NCBI RefSeq assembly: GCF_030272615.1
Contig: NC_081412.1
Coordinates: 344,897,870 to 344,961,869 of the forward strand
DNA: 64,000 bases
Origin: Cryptomeria japonica
Taxonomy: Eukaryota > Streptophyta > Pinopsida > Cupressales > Cupressaceae
Direction of reading: 5' to 3'
Of the stretch, positions 9,232 through 21,561 are shown piece by piece. Numbering within the stretch: the stretch's first letter is position 1; each line of letters starts with the position of its first letter. The position numbers and the translations under genes were made by a program. The notes below the pieces were generated by a model. That model saw only the letters and a list, made by a program, of their open reading frames with translations. It was not told the origin of the DNA and did not search any database.

Positions 9232-10773
9232 GTATTCTTTGATTTGTTGAAGGTGTTGTTCACATTCTTGATCCCAGTTGTATGTTACTCCTTTCCTTAA
9301 TACTTTTGTGAAGGGTTGATCTTTATCTGCTAGCTGAGAAATAAAGAGTCTTATTGACTAAAGACGTCCTTGTAAACTTCTCATTTGACTAATATTCTTT
9401 GGAGGTGGCATTTCCATTATAGCTTGGACCTTCTCAGGATCAACCTCAATTCCTTTCTTTGAAACAATGTCACCAAGTAATTTCCTTGATGTTACTCTGA
9501 ATGCACACTTTTTAGGATTTAGTCAGAGCTTGAATTTTTCCATTCTATCTAGTATGAGGCCTAGCTCTTGAATATATGTGGATCTCTTCATAGTTTTTAC
9601 TAAGGTGTCATCAACATAATATTCCATGTTTTTATGCATCATACCATGAAAGATAGTAGTTACTACTCTTTGGTAAGTTGCTCTTGCATTCTTTAGCCCA
9701 AATGGAATGACATTCCACCAGAAGGTTCCCCATGAACAGGTAAAAGCTATATTTTCTTGATCTCCAGGAGCTATTTTGATCTGATCATAACCAGAGAATC
9801 CATCTATTAGTGAGTACATCTCATATCCAACAGTCTTATCCACTATCATATCAATATTAGGCAATGGAAAATCGTCTTTCAAAGATTCTTTGTTGAGATC
9901 CCTGAAGTCTATGCAAACCCTAATAGATTTGTGTGCCTTTGATATAGGCACTATGTTTGAAATCCATTCTACATAGTCTATAGCTCTGATAAATCCATCT
10001 TTTAGTAATTTTTCTAGCTCAGCCTTAACTAGCAGTGCCACATGAGGGTGCATCTTATGGAGTTTTTTCTTGACTAGTTTAACTCCTGGTGTAATAGAAA
10101 GATGGTGCATGATAAGATCAGGATCTAGGTCTAGCATATCAAAGTATGTCGATGCAAAGTTGATCTTCTTTTCTAAAAAGAGATTGCTGAAATCTTTTAA
10201 CTCTTCTTCTTATAATGATTCAGCTAAGTGAATGATATGTGGTGTCTCTTGACTCCCAATATTTACTGGCTAAGTTGGATCAATCAATATAGAAGACCTT
10301 TCCTGGAAGTGACTTGGCAGTATATCAAGTATCTCACATTCAGGTGCCTTAGAGAGGTTTTCACCCTTAGGTACGTCCTTTATTTTTTCTATTTTTGATT
10401 TTGACACTGCCACAATGTGGTTTTCGCCGTCAGATCTTTTATTTTTATTTTTTTTATTTTTGCGACTAAGATACTTGATATCTGTTTCAGTCATGTTCTC
10501 ACTATGTTCGTTGGTGGAAGAGTCCATTGGTTCAACTACATTAAGGTAGTAGGATAATGTGTAGTCATTGGCAAAGATAGGTATATTCATAGGTTGGTTT
10601 TGGAGACTACAGTCAATTAGTTCAAGATGTACCAAGGATAAATTTTGAATAGGTTCGAGGGAGTTCACGCTATTGTCATCATAACTTTGGATCAACAAGT
10701 TGAGTTCTAGAAGACTACCTTGCATAAATGTCTCGAGATCAGGAATAGTTACAACATGATCATTGAAGTGCAC
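9232..10773 (-). pseudogene. Reverse transcriptase of element A with upstream linker
   Basis: The linker (10773-10270) is unrecognised, with a lysine-rich patch. The RT proper (10137-9523) shows GFIRAIDYVEWISNIVPI, VCIDFRDLNKESLKDDFPLP, LIDGFSGYDQIKIAPGD, IPFGLKNARATYQR and the catalytic YVDDTLV, so the aspartates are present. After a stop at 9520-9522 the same frame continues with a connection region (VTSRKLLGDIV, MPPPKNISQMRSLQGRL) to the RNase H. The linker and RT share one frame, separated by stops near 10267 and 10203. The role was cDNA synthesis; this copy is inactive. Confidence 0.88.
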
Positions 10774-11797
10774 ATTACTATTTAGTTGACCAAATCCAAT
10801 AGACCTACTCGTAGAACCTTTTGTTATGCCAGACTGGACTACATATCGTGGTTCGACAGTAACAAGATTAGTAGATAGATTCTCGACATCTATGATAGAA
10901 GAGTCAGAGTTTGATGTTGAATAGGTATTGTCATCAATAGGATTGTTGTCAGAGTCATCAGAGTCATAAGAGGAAGTTTCTGACTCTTCTTCAAGTAATT
11001 AAGTGAATGTATGTATAGTGTCAATACCTACATCTTTGATGTTGCAAGCTCCTTCATGATCTGATTCATTTATCACTTGTATCTGACATACTTGTTGACA
11101 TAACCTTGATGGTTCTATGAATTTTTGTCTTCTACTCCATTCAGCTTCCTCTGGACTAATGACTAGTTTTGTTTCTATAGCTTCTGATTCTTCTTATGTA
11201 GTTCCATACCTAATTTGTTCTATCCTATTAGAGGGAGACATAGTAGGTGAATAATTTTCTTATTTCCTTTCTCTTTTCAACTTTTGTTTATAGTCTGCTT
11301 GTCTTTTTAGACCGATTTCTTCTATCTTTGTTTGTAGTTTTAAGCGTATTGGCTCTTGTGTGTCATCTGTGATATCATTGGACTCTTCTGGAGTTTCTAT
11401 ACTAGATGTATCTGAGAGATGATCTGGACCCCATTCATACTCATTCGAGTCACTTTCTAAATCATCTACTTGTTATCTACCAGTGTATGTGACTGGAATT
11501 TTTAGTGGTGCAAACAATTCTCTGATTCTTTCTACCTCTTCTCTCATATCCTCTAGAATTTCTACTTCTTGTAATGTTGTAGCTGATATCATTTGGACTT
11601 GAGTACTAACAGTTTTCTCTCTTGATTGATAGTTCTTCTTGTTCCTTTGCACACTCTTCTTGAATTTTTTGAGTGTTTACTTCCTATGATAGTGAAGGCA
11701 GTGTCTTTTTCTTCCACTTAGACTTAGAAGCATGTTTTTGGTCTGATGTCTTTCCTAGATTATATCCCAATCCATCTTTTTCATTTGTAGACTTAGT
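10774..11797 (-). other. Degenerate spacer between protease and RT of element A
   Basis: The minus strand is acidic, S/D/E-rich coding-like sequence broken in all frames, with no recognisable domain. It corresponds to the variable segment between protease and RT in this clade. Element C has a similar but shorter stretch at 30739-31680. Confidence 0.5.
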
Positions 11798-13081
11798 TTA
11801 TAGTTGAATAGGTTCAATAATACCTTCTTGATTTTTTCCTTGAGGACCAGTACCTGAATATCCCATGCGTTGAATCATTTTATATCCTAGACCATATTGT
11901 GTCAAAGAAATCTCATAATGTCTTACTTCTTTGTTTTCACTATCTTCTTTGAAAATCCATTTGAGAACAGCATCCTCTTCTATTTCATCTCCAAGGGAAG
12001 TGGAGGATTGTACAAAGAGACTGTCATATATGACATTTGGAGTGGAAGTTTGTGGCTTCATAACCTTTGATGGTTTTCCTGACTGTCTTGGTGATGGAGG
12101 AAGAGAGATTAGTGAAAGGGTTGATTCTATCTTGTATCCATCTATGCCAGTATCTGTGATTTTCAATTTCTTTTCTAAGTCCTTCATCAAGGTTTCTGAA
12201 CTTTCAGTTGTAGAGGTTGCTCTATTATGAGGCACAAAGGTATCAACACTCTTTGTCAATGCATTATAGGGGGAGTTTGTATCATAAGCTTTGATTGTTA
12301 TTTTCTTAGCCGGATCAATGACATTTTCAGAAAATCCCAGCTGTGTAAGCAGATTATAGGTACAAATATTCAACCCAGTGCCTCCATTTATCAAAACACG
12401 TTTAACTTGGTGTTTATGGATCATAGCTTCAATGTGCAATGGCTGGTTATGTGGGTGATTCAATAAGTTGCCATCTTCTTCAGAGAAAGTGAGATAATTA
12501 GGTGAAGTCAGGTGACCCACCGTAGATTGAAACCGATCGATATCTAAATCTTTTGGGACATTAGTAGTGAGTAATGCTTTGTCCAGGATCTCTTTATGAG
12601 AAGAAGAGATTTTGAGCAATTCAAAGATGGATATTTGAGCATTCGTTCTTTTCAATTGTTCGACAATGCTATAACCAAAAGAGAATGATGAAGCCATTTG
12701 TTTGGATTTAGCCATGTTTGTATCTGTTTGTCTGTTCAAAGAACTTGGTAGGTTTGATGTTGTTTGAGCAGGAATTGAAGAACTAGCTCCTTGGAGAGTG
12801 ACTTTCTTTTGAGTGTGGGTCATAGCATTTGCATTTTGTGATTCATTTTGTTTATCTTTGATTATGATCACATTGCAATATTTAGGTGGGGAAGACTCAA
12901 TCATGTTGATTGCATTGTCATTGTTGGTATAGGTGTAATTAACTTTGGCACCTCCTTTTGACTTTGAAGAATCACCTTTTTTTATAAACAGGTAGGGGAT
13001 CTTTAAAAGCTTTGTTATCAGCATTAGTTGTGTGATTTCCAACAACAATTTTGCCAGCGTCAATGAGATCTTGAATCTCAT
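11798..13081 (-). pseudogene. Gag C-terminus, aspartic protease and G-patch of element A
   Basis: This 427-codon open frame begins at the end of gag. The retropepsin block HQVKRVLINGGTGLNIC lies around 12350-12405. The catalytic Asp-Ser/Thr-Gly position reads Asn-Gly-Gly, so the active-site aspartate is lost. The C-terminus (about 11900-11798) has GLGYKMIQRMGYSGTGPQG and then EGIIEPI, which fits the G-patch consensus (an RNA-binding glycine motif known after the protease in some retroelements and in betaretroviruses). A frame change separates it from the RT frame, whether a natural -1/+1 shift or decay. Confidence 0.75.
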
Positions 13082-14582
13082 GCTTGGGCTTCATGTAGTT
13101 GTTTGTGTTGTGACCTTTGTTTCGATGGTAGTCACAGTATTCATTCTCTCTCCACCATTTTGGTTTAACTTCTGGATCATATGGTCTAGAATTGTCTGGT
13201 AAGATTATCAGATTGTCTGGATTCGTATTATTCTTACATAGGAGTGAATTCGTGTTTAGGTTTCGAAAGCCAGGGTTTCTCTTTAAACCACTCTTTTACT
13301 TTCTTCGGAGGATTTTCTGTTGCGGTTTTAGCTGCTTTGAGTGCTTGTGTGCCACTAGACAAGTTAAATATCATGGATTTTGATTTTACTTTAACAATGT
13401 CTACCACTCCATCATTAACAATGTTTTTGTTGTTGTCTTTGCCATATTTCCAATATTTGTTCTTTTCTTTGGAACTAGAACCTTGTTGTGTTTCTTTCTA
13501 GAGTGAGATATCTCCTTTCTTTATAAGAACATCTTTCATTCTGAGGACACTGCCTACCATTTTGTTGAATAAAGGGTATACTTTGCATTTGGATACTGTA
13601 TTTCAATTCAAGGATTAAGTTGTTGATGAAGATATCCATCTTCTCATAACCTGGAATAGGTCGTGAATATCTAGAGAACATCTTTCTCCATCGTTGGAGA
13701 AAAGTGAGAAAGGGCTCTCCTCTTTTCTATTTGGTATTGCAAAGCTCTATCATATTTATTGGGTGATGAATGTTATAGGAGTATTGTTGTAGAAACAATT
13801 GGATTAATTCTTCAAAAAAAATTATTCCCATAGGTAGGCTTGAGAACCATTCCATAGGTTGTCCCCCTAAACTTCTTGGGAAAAGGCACATGAGATGTTT
13901 GGTCATGCATGAACTCCATACATAAAGCACAAAATTCTCTAATATAGTCTTGGAGATCTGAGTTGCCATCATATTTTTCAAATTTTGGGATCTCCACTTG
14001 TGAAGGAAATGGAGGCATGTAAAGGTTTTTATCAAATGGAAATGGGCATATCGTGTCCAGAGAATATTGTTTTGATGATTTATCCTTGTTTTTCAGTTAT
14101 GTTATCTTAGTTCGTAATGCTTGTAATTGTCTGTTTACCATTGCTAAGGGTGTCTCTTCCTCTTTAGTGATGAGGGTCTCAACGTTATAACCAGTAGGAA
14201 GTTTAGTGCCTTTTTTTGCTAGTTCTAGAAAATAGTCTTATTTTTCTCTAGCCATGATAACCTTCATCATTTTTCGGAAATCTTTATCCTTTTGACATTT
14301 ATGAATATCAGTTTTTGGAGGTTCAAAGGCTTCAGATTCACTTGATGAGGAATCATTGTCGGTATCATGGATACTGAGGTCATCATTGTGTTTAGCAACT
14401 CATCTTTCTAGTTTTGTTCTAGATATGGTGGGAGACAAGGGTTGATCATAAACTGGCATATCTGATGATGAAGGTTTATTAGTGAGAGGATCCTCTACGT
14501 AAAATGGATTATCTTGATATGAAAAGGATTGTCCTTTGTCTTTGGCAGGTTTCTTATGAGAACTTCTGGTTTGAATAGGCAT
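13082..14582 (-). pseudogene. Gag of element A
   Basis: The start is MPIQTRSSHKKP at 14582. The capsid segment is PPFPSQVEIPKFEKYDGNSD at about 14020-13960, then a frameshift near 13880, and QPMEWFSSLP in the next frame (the usual gypsy gag MEWF block). The zinc-binding motif CDYHRNKGHNTNNY with the following KHEIQDLIDAG lies at about 13140-13060; the last Cys ligand is Tyr. Several frameshifts and stops (near 13500, 13240 and 13225) inactivate it. Confidence 0.75.
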
Positions 14583-16642
14583 TTTTATTGACTGATGTGA
14601 CCTAAAGTTGTTTGTGATGCAGAAGTCAAGATCAAATTTGGAGCTAGTTGTCTATTTAACATATCAATTGAGAAAAAGCAACTAAGATTTAGTCTCGTTT
14701 CAAGAAAGATCTATCTTGTGTAAGACGTTATCTAAGTTACCTAGTTTGATTTGAGGGAAGTGACTAAGACTCAGTCTGGTTTCAGGAATGATCTATCCTG
14801 TGTAAGACATTTTATCTAAATAACTTAAGTTTGATAAATGGTTGATTGAACTAGCTGACAGGTGACCGATAAAATCATGCAACACAATGATAGAAGTTTA
14901 CTATTTTATATTTGTTTATGCTCAGAATGATGATAACCAGTTTTATGCAAGTTTGACTGTTCTGGACTGACAAAATCATAGATTCGTATGATAGGTTTTA
15001 CAGGACTAGATGACAGTTTAATAGCTTCAGGATGATAAAAATAGAATTTCATATGAGTTGCTGCCTATGTTCGCACGATAGATGGGTATACCTCAAATGA
15101 CAAAATGATGAATGTAATGTTTGTTTGTTTTTCGTACGACACAGGACCAGAGATCAGACAATAATTCCCTAGGCAGGACGACAGTTTATCAGATTTCGTA
15201 CGACACAGAATAAGGACCCAGACGAGAAACTGTAAGACTGATGAAATTTTGTACGACAACAGTTATATAGCAGGACGATAAATCAGAAGACTCGTACAAC
15301 AGTTTACTGGACAGAGACAAAATTATGATAGACGGGGTTTTCAAAGACTAATGACAACCAGTTTTGAGATGGACTTAGTTTTTGACAGTTGATGTAGACT
15401 AGTTTGTGACACAGATAGAGTTTTGACCAAGATAGACTAGGTTTTGACACAGACAATGTTTTGACCACTGAGTTGTTTATTGTTTTCTCCAGTTTTTTGG
15501 TATTTTAGTTTCAGTTTTAGGAACAAAAACATAGTAAACACACAATATGTATAATGACTTCAATCACAGCATGCTAACCCTATGGAAATTGGTGAGAGAA
15601 GAAAACCTTTGCTTGCAGACACAAGTACACACCCAATAGCTAATCAGAATACGGCCATTGAGTCTCACGCAATGGATTCTCAATGTCGTATTAGCCAACT
15701 CCAAATGCTAATGGGGGCACAAAATGGCAAGTATCTCGGGAGAGTTACTATCTCTCTTGCATAAAAAATATCCCCCCTTTCAGAGGTGAATCAGGAAGCT
15801 TCTAATCTTAATTAGAACTAGTAAGGGATTTGTTCGACACGTCGGGGTATAAACTCAATTAAGAGGTCTCCCAGCCTTGAAAACCAAGGTTTGATATATT
15901 TGAAGGTACAGAGGAGAGTTATTCCTAAGCACTATCGTTGACTTAATTTTCATCAAATCGCATTTATTTTATAGTTGGTCAGAGTACTTGGCGTTTAGTC
16001 ATTCCCACTTGGATCGTTCCCCTCTCACCAACCTTAATGGCTTTGGCCTTATAGGCTCCTCAGGAGGACAGGCCCGCTAAAGTTACACAAATCTCAAACC
16101 TAGAAAAAGCCTCAAGGGTCTGGATTTCTGATTGTCTATACAGACAAGAGCATACTCTCCTACCTCTCAGAATTTTCTTAAAACACGAAAGACAAATTTA
16201 TTCATTAACCAGATAGCAATTTAGGTGCCTAAAAATGAATTTAAAGAATACACAATGTTTACTTGAATCTCCTCAGGCAACCTGCAAAGCCAACGAATCA
16301 GTAGTCATATTATCTTTGTTTGACAAGCATTCTGCAAAAACTGATTAGGTTGTGAAAAATTTTCAAACAGACGAACAACAAGCCAGGATCAGCGTTAGTA
16401 TGATAATAATTGAATAAGAAAACCTAAAAAATGAAATCTGCTTTTAACCCAAAAACATAGAATATCGTACGACGATTCTCACCGAGTCGTACGAGATCGC
16501 ACGATATCTGCAGTTTGTCATTCGGTAGTGTGGGAAAACTCGTATGATGTTTCACAGCAACTGTATGGATGAAAATCCAAAAAAATAAAAATCTGAAAAA
16601 TAAGAAAAAATTAGTCTTCGAGGCCAAAAGATGTAGTCTTCT
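14583..16642 (-). other. 5' leader of element A with CGTACGAC repeats
   Basis: This is about 2 kb of untranslated leader between primer-binding site and gag. From about 14940 to 15330 it is a degenerate tandem array with a period of roughly 60-70 bp, each unit carrying (T)TCGTACGACACAG and GGACGACAGTTTA variants. More copies of the palindrome TCGTACGA occur near 16465 and 16487. The stretch 15360-15470 repeats GTTTTGAC- and GACACAGA-type words. Nothing else is recognised. Confidence 0.55.
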
Positions 16643-16660
16643 GTCCCATGGTGGGCACCA
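16643..16660 (-). other. Primer-binding site of element A
   Basis: The minus strand reads TGGTGCCCACCATGGGAC, four bases from the LTR edge. It resembles the TGGCGCCCACCGTGGGGC type common in plant gypsy elements. I do not assign the tRNA. Confidence 0.65.
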
Positions 16661-16664
16661 GAAA

Positions 16665-17823
16665 TGTGTGTGTCAAAAAAGGAATAAGTCTGCAAGCTGT
16701 ACGACACAACACTTCAATTAGGTCATTACATATATGGTTAGACAAATATAAGCATGAATAATAAAACCATCACAAATTGACTGATTGCCTTCTAAAAGAT
16801 GGGAGTATAGACTTGCTCTCAGATTTGTATAAGCAATACCAGTGACTATACTACACCAAGATGAAGGATTTAATCTATATGAGCATGATATTAAGCTAAA
16901 TAGATGCAAGATTATGCTAGATGGATGAATAGTAAGCTATATGAATTCAAGCAATCATAATTGAACTAAATATGCAAAAGCTAAACTAAGATGCAATAAT
17001 CTCAAAAAGCAAGCACAATATCTTCAATGACTCTAGAGCAAAAACTGTATAATAACAATAAATCTCCAGGGTGTTTTGACTGAGAGATGAAGGCTGAATT
17101 TATAGAGAATCACAAGAGAGATCAAGAAAAAGCACAATTTAGGATAATTGAAATAATTGAGAGATCAAATTCAGTTAACCTTGAGATAGATTTCGAATAT
17201 TGAAATGCATTCAGATTATAAGTTTGAGTTTGCATTGGAGATCAAATTCAATTAATTCCATGCACTTGAGATAAAAATAGGTGATTCCATGCATATTCTT
17301 TGATTTATTCAAGAAAAGAGTCTTTTCAATGCAACTGAACTTCTTTTCTCAAAATCTTTGAGTTCCAATTTTAGAGAATGATTAATAATTCATTTAGTTG
17401 TTTTTTCTGATTTCAAGTTCCCAATTTAGAAGAAGAAATAATATCTCAAGTTTGATTTCTCTCTCAATTCAATTCTTTTATTTTATTTTCAATTTAACTC
17501 TTGCTTTGCATATTGATTCCTCTTTTGTAATAAATTAATTCTTTTTTTATGATTAAATGGTAAATTTATTAATTAATTAAATATGCTACGATATTTAATA
17601 AATTAAATAGGATAATTGACCAAAATGATTTTCTTGGAATGATTTAATTAATTAAATAAATATTTAATTAATATAGAATAATTCACTTGCCATGTGACAT
17701 TTAATGATTGAAGAATTAATTAATTGTGTGCTCAAAGTTGATTTAATTGCCTTTGGTTAGGACCTTGGTGATGTTGTCGAGATTAGGGGTCCATGGTTTA
17801 GGTGACCATATTTAGGGTATTAC
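16665..17823 (-). repeat. 5' LTR of element A
   Basis: On the minus strand it starts TGTAATACCCTAAATATGG at 17823 and ends ...CACACA at 16665, just before the primer-binding site (TG...CA ends). The U3 side is very AT-rich with TTAATTAATTAAAT runs (17565-17670). Its partner LTR is outside the window, so neither identity nor target duplication can be tested. Confidence 0.7.
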
Positions 17824-19344
17824 AAGAAGTGTGTGTCATGGAGTGGAGTCAATGCTACCAAGCTTTTATCTATTTAACTTAATGAGGTATTTTGGGCAAG
17901 GGGATTAAACAAGTATTGTCATTTGACTATCCCAGGAAGTACATGATTGTTAATCTGTTTATCTTACTTGTGTGATTGTTGTGTTTGGTGTCATTTATAT
18001 CTTTTGTCAAAAATTGAAGTCCAAAAAGTCTTAGAAATATCAAAAAAATTAGTTCAAAAATATGTTATTTTTATCACTTTATCAATCTACAATGGCGAAA
18101 ACACTCTGTTTTTGCCAATCTAGAAGTAGCGGGATTGCTCTATCTATATTCCCTATTAGTCTTTTTAAAAACGGCAGGAATGTTCTTCTTTTGCTAGTTT
18201 AGAAGTAGAGGAATCGTGTTGCTTGTGTCGTCTCTTTATCAGTTTGAAACAATGGGAACACTCTATTTTTGCCAGTCTATAAATAATGGGATTGCTCTTA
18301 TCATTTTCATCACGTTATTAGTCTGTAACGATGGGAACGCTTTGTTTTCACCAATCTAGAAATAGTGGGATCACTCTATCATTTTCATCACTTTATCAGT
18401 CTGAAACAATGGGAATGCTCTATTTTTACCAATCTAGAAGTAGTAGGATCACTCTATCTATATTCCCTATTAGTCTTTCTGAAAACAGTGGGAATGCTCT
18501 ATTTTTGCCACTTTAGAAATAAAAGGATTGCTCTATTTACAGTCTATCAGTCTTAGTAACCCCGGGATCACCTGTTGAAATGACGGGATTTCTTTGCAAC
18601 TGGTAGGATTGCTTATTGTCTCATTATTCTACCCAAATTTTCTTAGAATCTAGTCTTTAGTTCAGTTATCACGAGTTTACCAGTTACCCAAACTTGATTC
18701 ACATATGTTTGCATCGTTATTATCATCTATCAAGGCCTTGACTTATTCCATCATCTTGACTATCTTAGTTTTTGAGTCATTATCTTGGTTATCACATTGA
18801 TTTTGCATCATTACTATCGTCAGTTTGTACCCTTTGTCAGTATGGGTTATCACTATCTCATCATTATCACACAAGTTGTTCCTAAAGTCAGGGATTGATC
18901 TTTTAGTTAGAATTAAATCTTTTAATACAATCATCAAACTTTTCCAAGTCCATCAAATCAAATCAAATCAAACCAAGTCAAATCAAATCAAATATTTTTA
19001 CCATCTTTGGTCTCACATCCAAAATTGTGAACCTATATTTTGTCTCAGTGATTATTATCACTAGCTCTTTTGACTATATCGAGTTTAGAGTCTAGTTTAC
19101 ATCATTGTGGTCTTATTACTTCAAGCCAAAGGTCTAGTTCCAATTCTTCTTATTTCTCAAGTGTATCCTCTTGAGTAGCTTTGAAGTTGCTTCATTCAAA
19201 TCAGATTTATCCATTTGTGATTTTAGTACCAAATCATCAAAATCGATCATCTTGTTTATCTTTTTTTAATCAATCAGTTAATCCAAATCTTTGAATTTAT
19301 CTTAGTTCATTCCCATCACCACTCGATCTTGATCTAGATAAGAA
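17824..19344 (+). other. Leader region of element C
   Basis: No credible gene. It holds the tandem array at 18075-18556 and a run of AAATC pentamers at about 18954-18996. Short open frames across the array repeat the same peptide and are by-products of the tandem repeat. Confidence 0.5.
18075..18556 (+). repeat. Degenerate tandem repeat, subunits of about 60 to 100 bp
   Basis: A unit of the form 'TCAGTCTGAAACAATGGGAA ... GCTCTATTTTTGCC ... AATCTAGAAGTAG ... GGATTGCTCTAT' recurs at least five times (near 18080, 18160, 18245, 18325, 18395 and 18470) with substitutions and small indels. Alternation of two subunits (with and without TATTCCCTATTAGTCTTT) suggests a higher-order period. Confidence 0.75.
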
Positions 19345-21561
19345 ATGGAACAACAATCTTCTCAATTAGTAGGGACATTTGATTCACAATTAAATCCCGA
19401 TTTGGGTGCCAACCCTACAATATCAGAAAGTGTCCCTGTCACTTTTGATCCACTTAATCCAGTAATCACTGAAGAAACCATGGTTAATCAACCAGATGAA
19501 ACTGTTGTTCCAACTAATCATATTGATCAATTTCCTTCAAATCTAGACAATGCTCAAATGGTCGATGAAATCATTGAAAATGTAAACATATAATCTTTGC
19601 TAATATGGTTTCCCAAGGCTTGACCATTGTGTCACCTGATATACCTATAACTATTAATCCTCAAGGTTCATCTCAATAGTAGATACCTTTACAACAACCC
19701 TTATCAGAACCACTTTCAGTTCAAGCTTTGGTAACACCATCACAACAAAATATCTTACCTGCATCCGTAGAATTTCCACCTTTGGATGCAACAACAAGAC
19801 ATTATCAGCCTTTTTACGATGTCTCATCAGGTCTTATGTCATCTCTAGCCTTAGGGGGAGTCATCTACAATGCACCCACTAATGTTTCATCTATGCATCT
19901 TGTCATTTCAATACCCATGGTTTCTCAAATGCCCATGACTTCTAGCGTAGTGCATATGACTTCTTTCATTGATCTGATTATGAGACCAGTAAATTTACCT
20001 TCTACACAAGTGTCACCTTGGACCACAGGTATGTCTAGTTATCCTCCACCATCTGGTACACAAGTCATGACTGGAAGCATGAGTTATGTAGCACCAACAT
20101 CATCTGTGTCTCTATCTGTGCAACCCATGCCACAAATTATGAGTGCACCTCAACATCAATGTCAAGTGACTATGCCACCTATTGTCTCACAACCACGACT
20201 CAGTTAGTTGCAAGCACCATCTTCATCTTATATTCCAAATGTTCAACAATTGCAAGGTGGTATTCCTCATAATCATGTGTCATATAGTATGCAACAATCA
20301 AGTGTATCTCATCCAAGTTATGTAGGAGGTAGTTATCTGTAAGGTAGTGTGCCTCAAATTCAACAGCCTCAAAATATACAATATCAACAATAATACATTC
20401 CTTCACAAATGAATGTGGTCACTTATTCACAACCACATCAAATTCAACAACAACAACCATCCCAATATCAACAACAATAAATGCATTTCTCTCAATAAAA
20501 GGTGCCAGTTTATTAGAAAATATCAGGCTATCAATATATGCAACAACAACAAAATAATATGTGTCCATCCCAAATAGAATATCAAACACCACTCTACCAA
20601 CTAGCCACACCTTCTTCTAAGCCATTTCCAGTCAATACTGAATGGGAGGAGATGAATGAAACTCTCAAAACCTTACAAGATAGAAATTTTGAGAAGGTTT
20701 TCAAATTGTATGAGCTTTGTCTGTATCCATTTGATAATTCAATAACATCACTACGATTCCCCAAACATTTTGAAACACCAAAATTTACCAAGTATCAAGG
20801 GAAAGGTGATCCACGTCATCACATCAAGGAATTTGGTATGGCTTGTCAAGAAGTGTCATATTGTGATAATTACCTACTATGACTCTTCCCTAAGAGTCTT
20901 GGTGTCTCATCTCTAGAATGGTTTTCTAAGTTACCATTTGGTGTCATCACCATGTTTGCAAATGTATCAGAGAGATTTGTGGCATGTTATCATTATAATG
21001 TGGAAAAAGATATTTCCATGCTTGATCTTGTCAGGATAAACAAAAAGGAGGTGAGAGTCTTTTGGACTATATTCAAAGATGGAGGGCCCTTCTTGGTCAT
21101 CTCCCTTGTACAGTACCTGAAACTCAATTGGTTTCAATATTCATCAGTAATCTACACCCAAAGCTGGCATATCATATTCATTTAAATTGTGCAACTACAT
21201 TCAAAGATATCATGACCAAAGGACCATCAGTTGAACAAGATTTAATTTATGAGGGAATCATCAAGATTTAGAAAGAATATTTTCATAAACCAAGTGGTTA
21301 TAGGCAAAGATATTGGAACAAAAACAAGAATGTTGTAGGAGATGGAGTTACCGATTCTAAAAGAGTTCAAATGGTTGCGGTTGCCAAGTCGCCACCTATA
21401 CAAACATATTCTAGTTAGCAGTCATATGGCAACCCGTCATCAACAATACATGTCAATATGTCACCTCAAGCTTATCATAATCCTCAAACGCCGACATCAA
21501 ATGTGCAAACCAATCATACCAATTCTATCACTGTTTCTCAAGATCCTCCTCGATAGACAAC
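19345..21561 (+). pseudogene. Gag of element C, N-terminal and capsid part
   Basis: The frame starts MEQQSSQLVGTFDS at 19345. A long P/S/T/Q-rich N-terminal region (to about 20560) is broken by stops and frameshifts. The capsid part follows: FPKHFETPKFTKYQGKGDPR at about 20760, ACQEVSYCDNYLL, then IQRWRALLGHLPCTVPETQL and SIFISNLHPKLAYHIH (21065-21185), the order found in the gypsy gag family. The reading ends at QDPPR, stop, TT where element D interrupts and resumes NNNLRHQFTPMGEP after it. The product would be the capsid protein; this copy is dead. Confidence 0.75.

Larger units (their letters stand above)
6247..17823 (-). mobile_element. Element A: degenerate Ty3/gypsy retrotransposon, Tat type
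   Basis: Read on the minus strand: 5' LTR (17823-16665), primer-binding site, leader of about 2 kb, gag, protease with G-patch, spacer, RT, RNase H, second RNase H, integrase without chromodomain, 3' region. The 3' LTR is left of the window. A second, plant-type RNase H between the RT-linked RNase H and integrase is a hallmark of the Tat clade. From 10773 to 7189 the pol region stays in one frame, interrupted mostly by stop codons, so decay was mainly by point mutation. Confidence 0.85.
17824..21561 (+). mobile_element. Element C, left part: degenerate Ty3/gypsy (Tat type), split by element D
   Basis: It contains a leader and gag. It stops abruptly at 21561, where element D begins, and its reading resumes at 29409. 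The ACAAC at 21557-21561 is repeated at 29404-29408, proving the insertion. No 5' LTR or primer-binding site of C was found, so its 5' end may be missing or interrupted by element A. Confidence 0.75.

Noticed and set aside
11931-12466. + strand open frames of 99 and 79 codons
   Set aside because: Shadows of the minus-strand protease/G-patch frame of element A.
18331-18556. Open frames with an internally repeated peptide
   Set aside because: Produced by the tandem DNA repeat of the element C leader.
18954-18996. Regular AAATC repeats considered as a CRISPR-like or telomeric array
   Set aside because: A simple pentamer run without spacers, in a plant retroelement leader.
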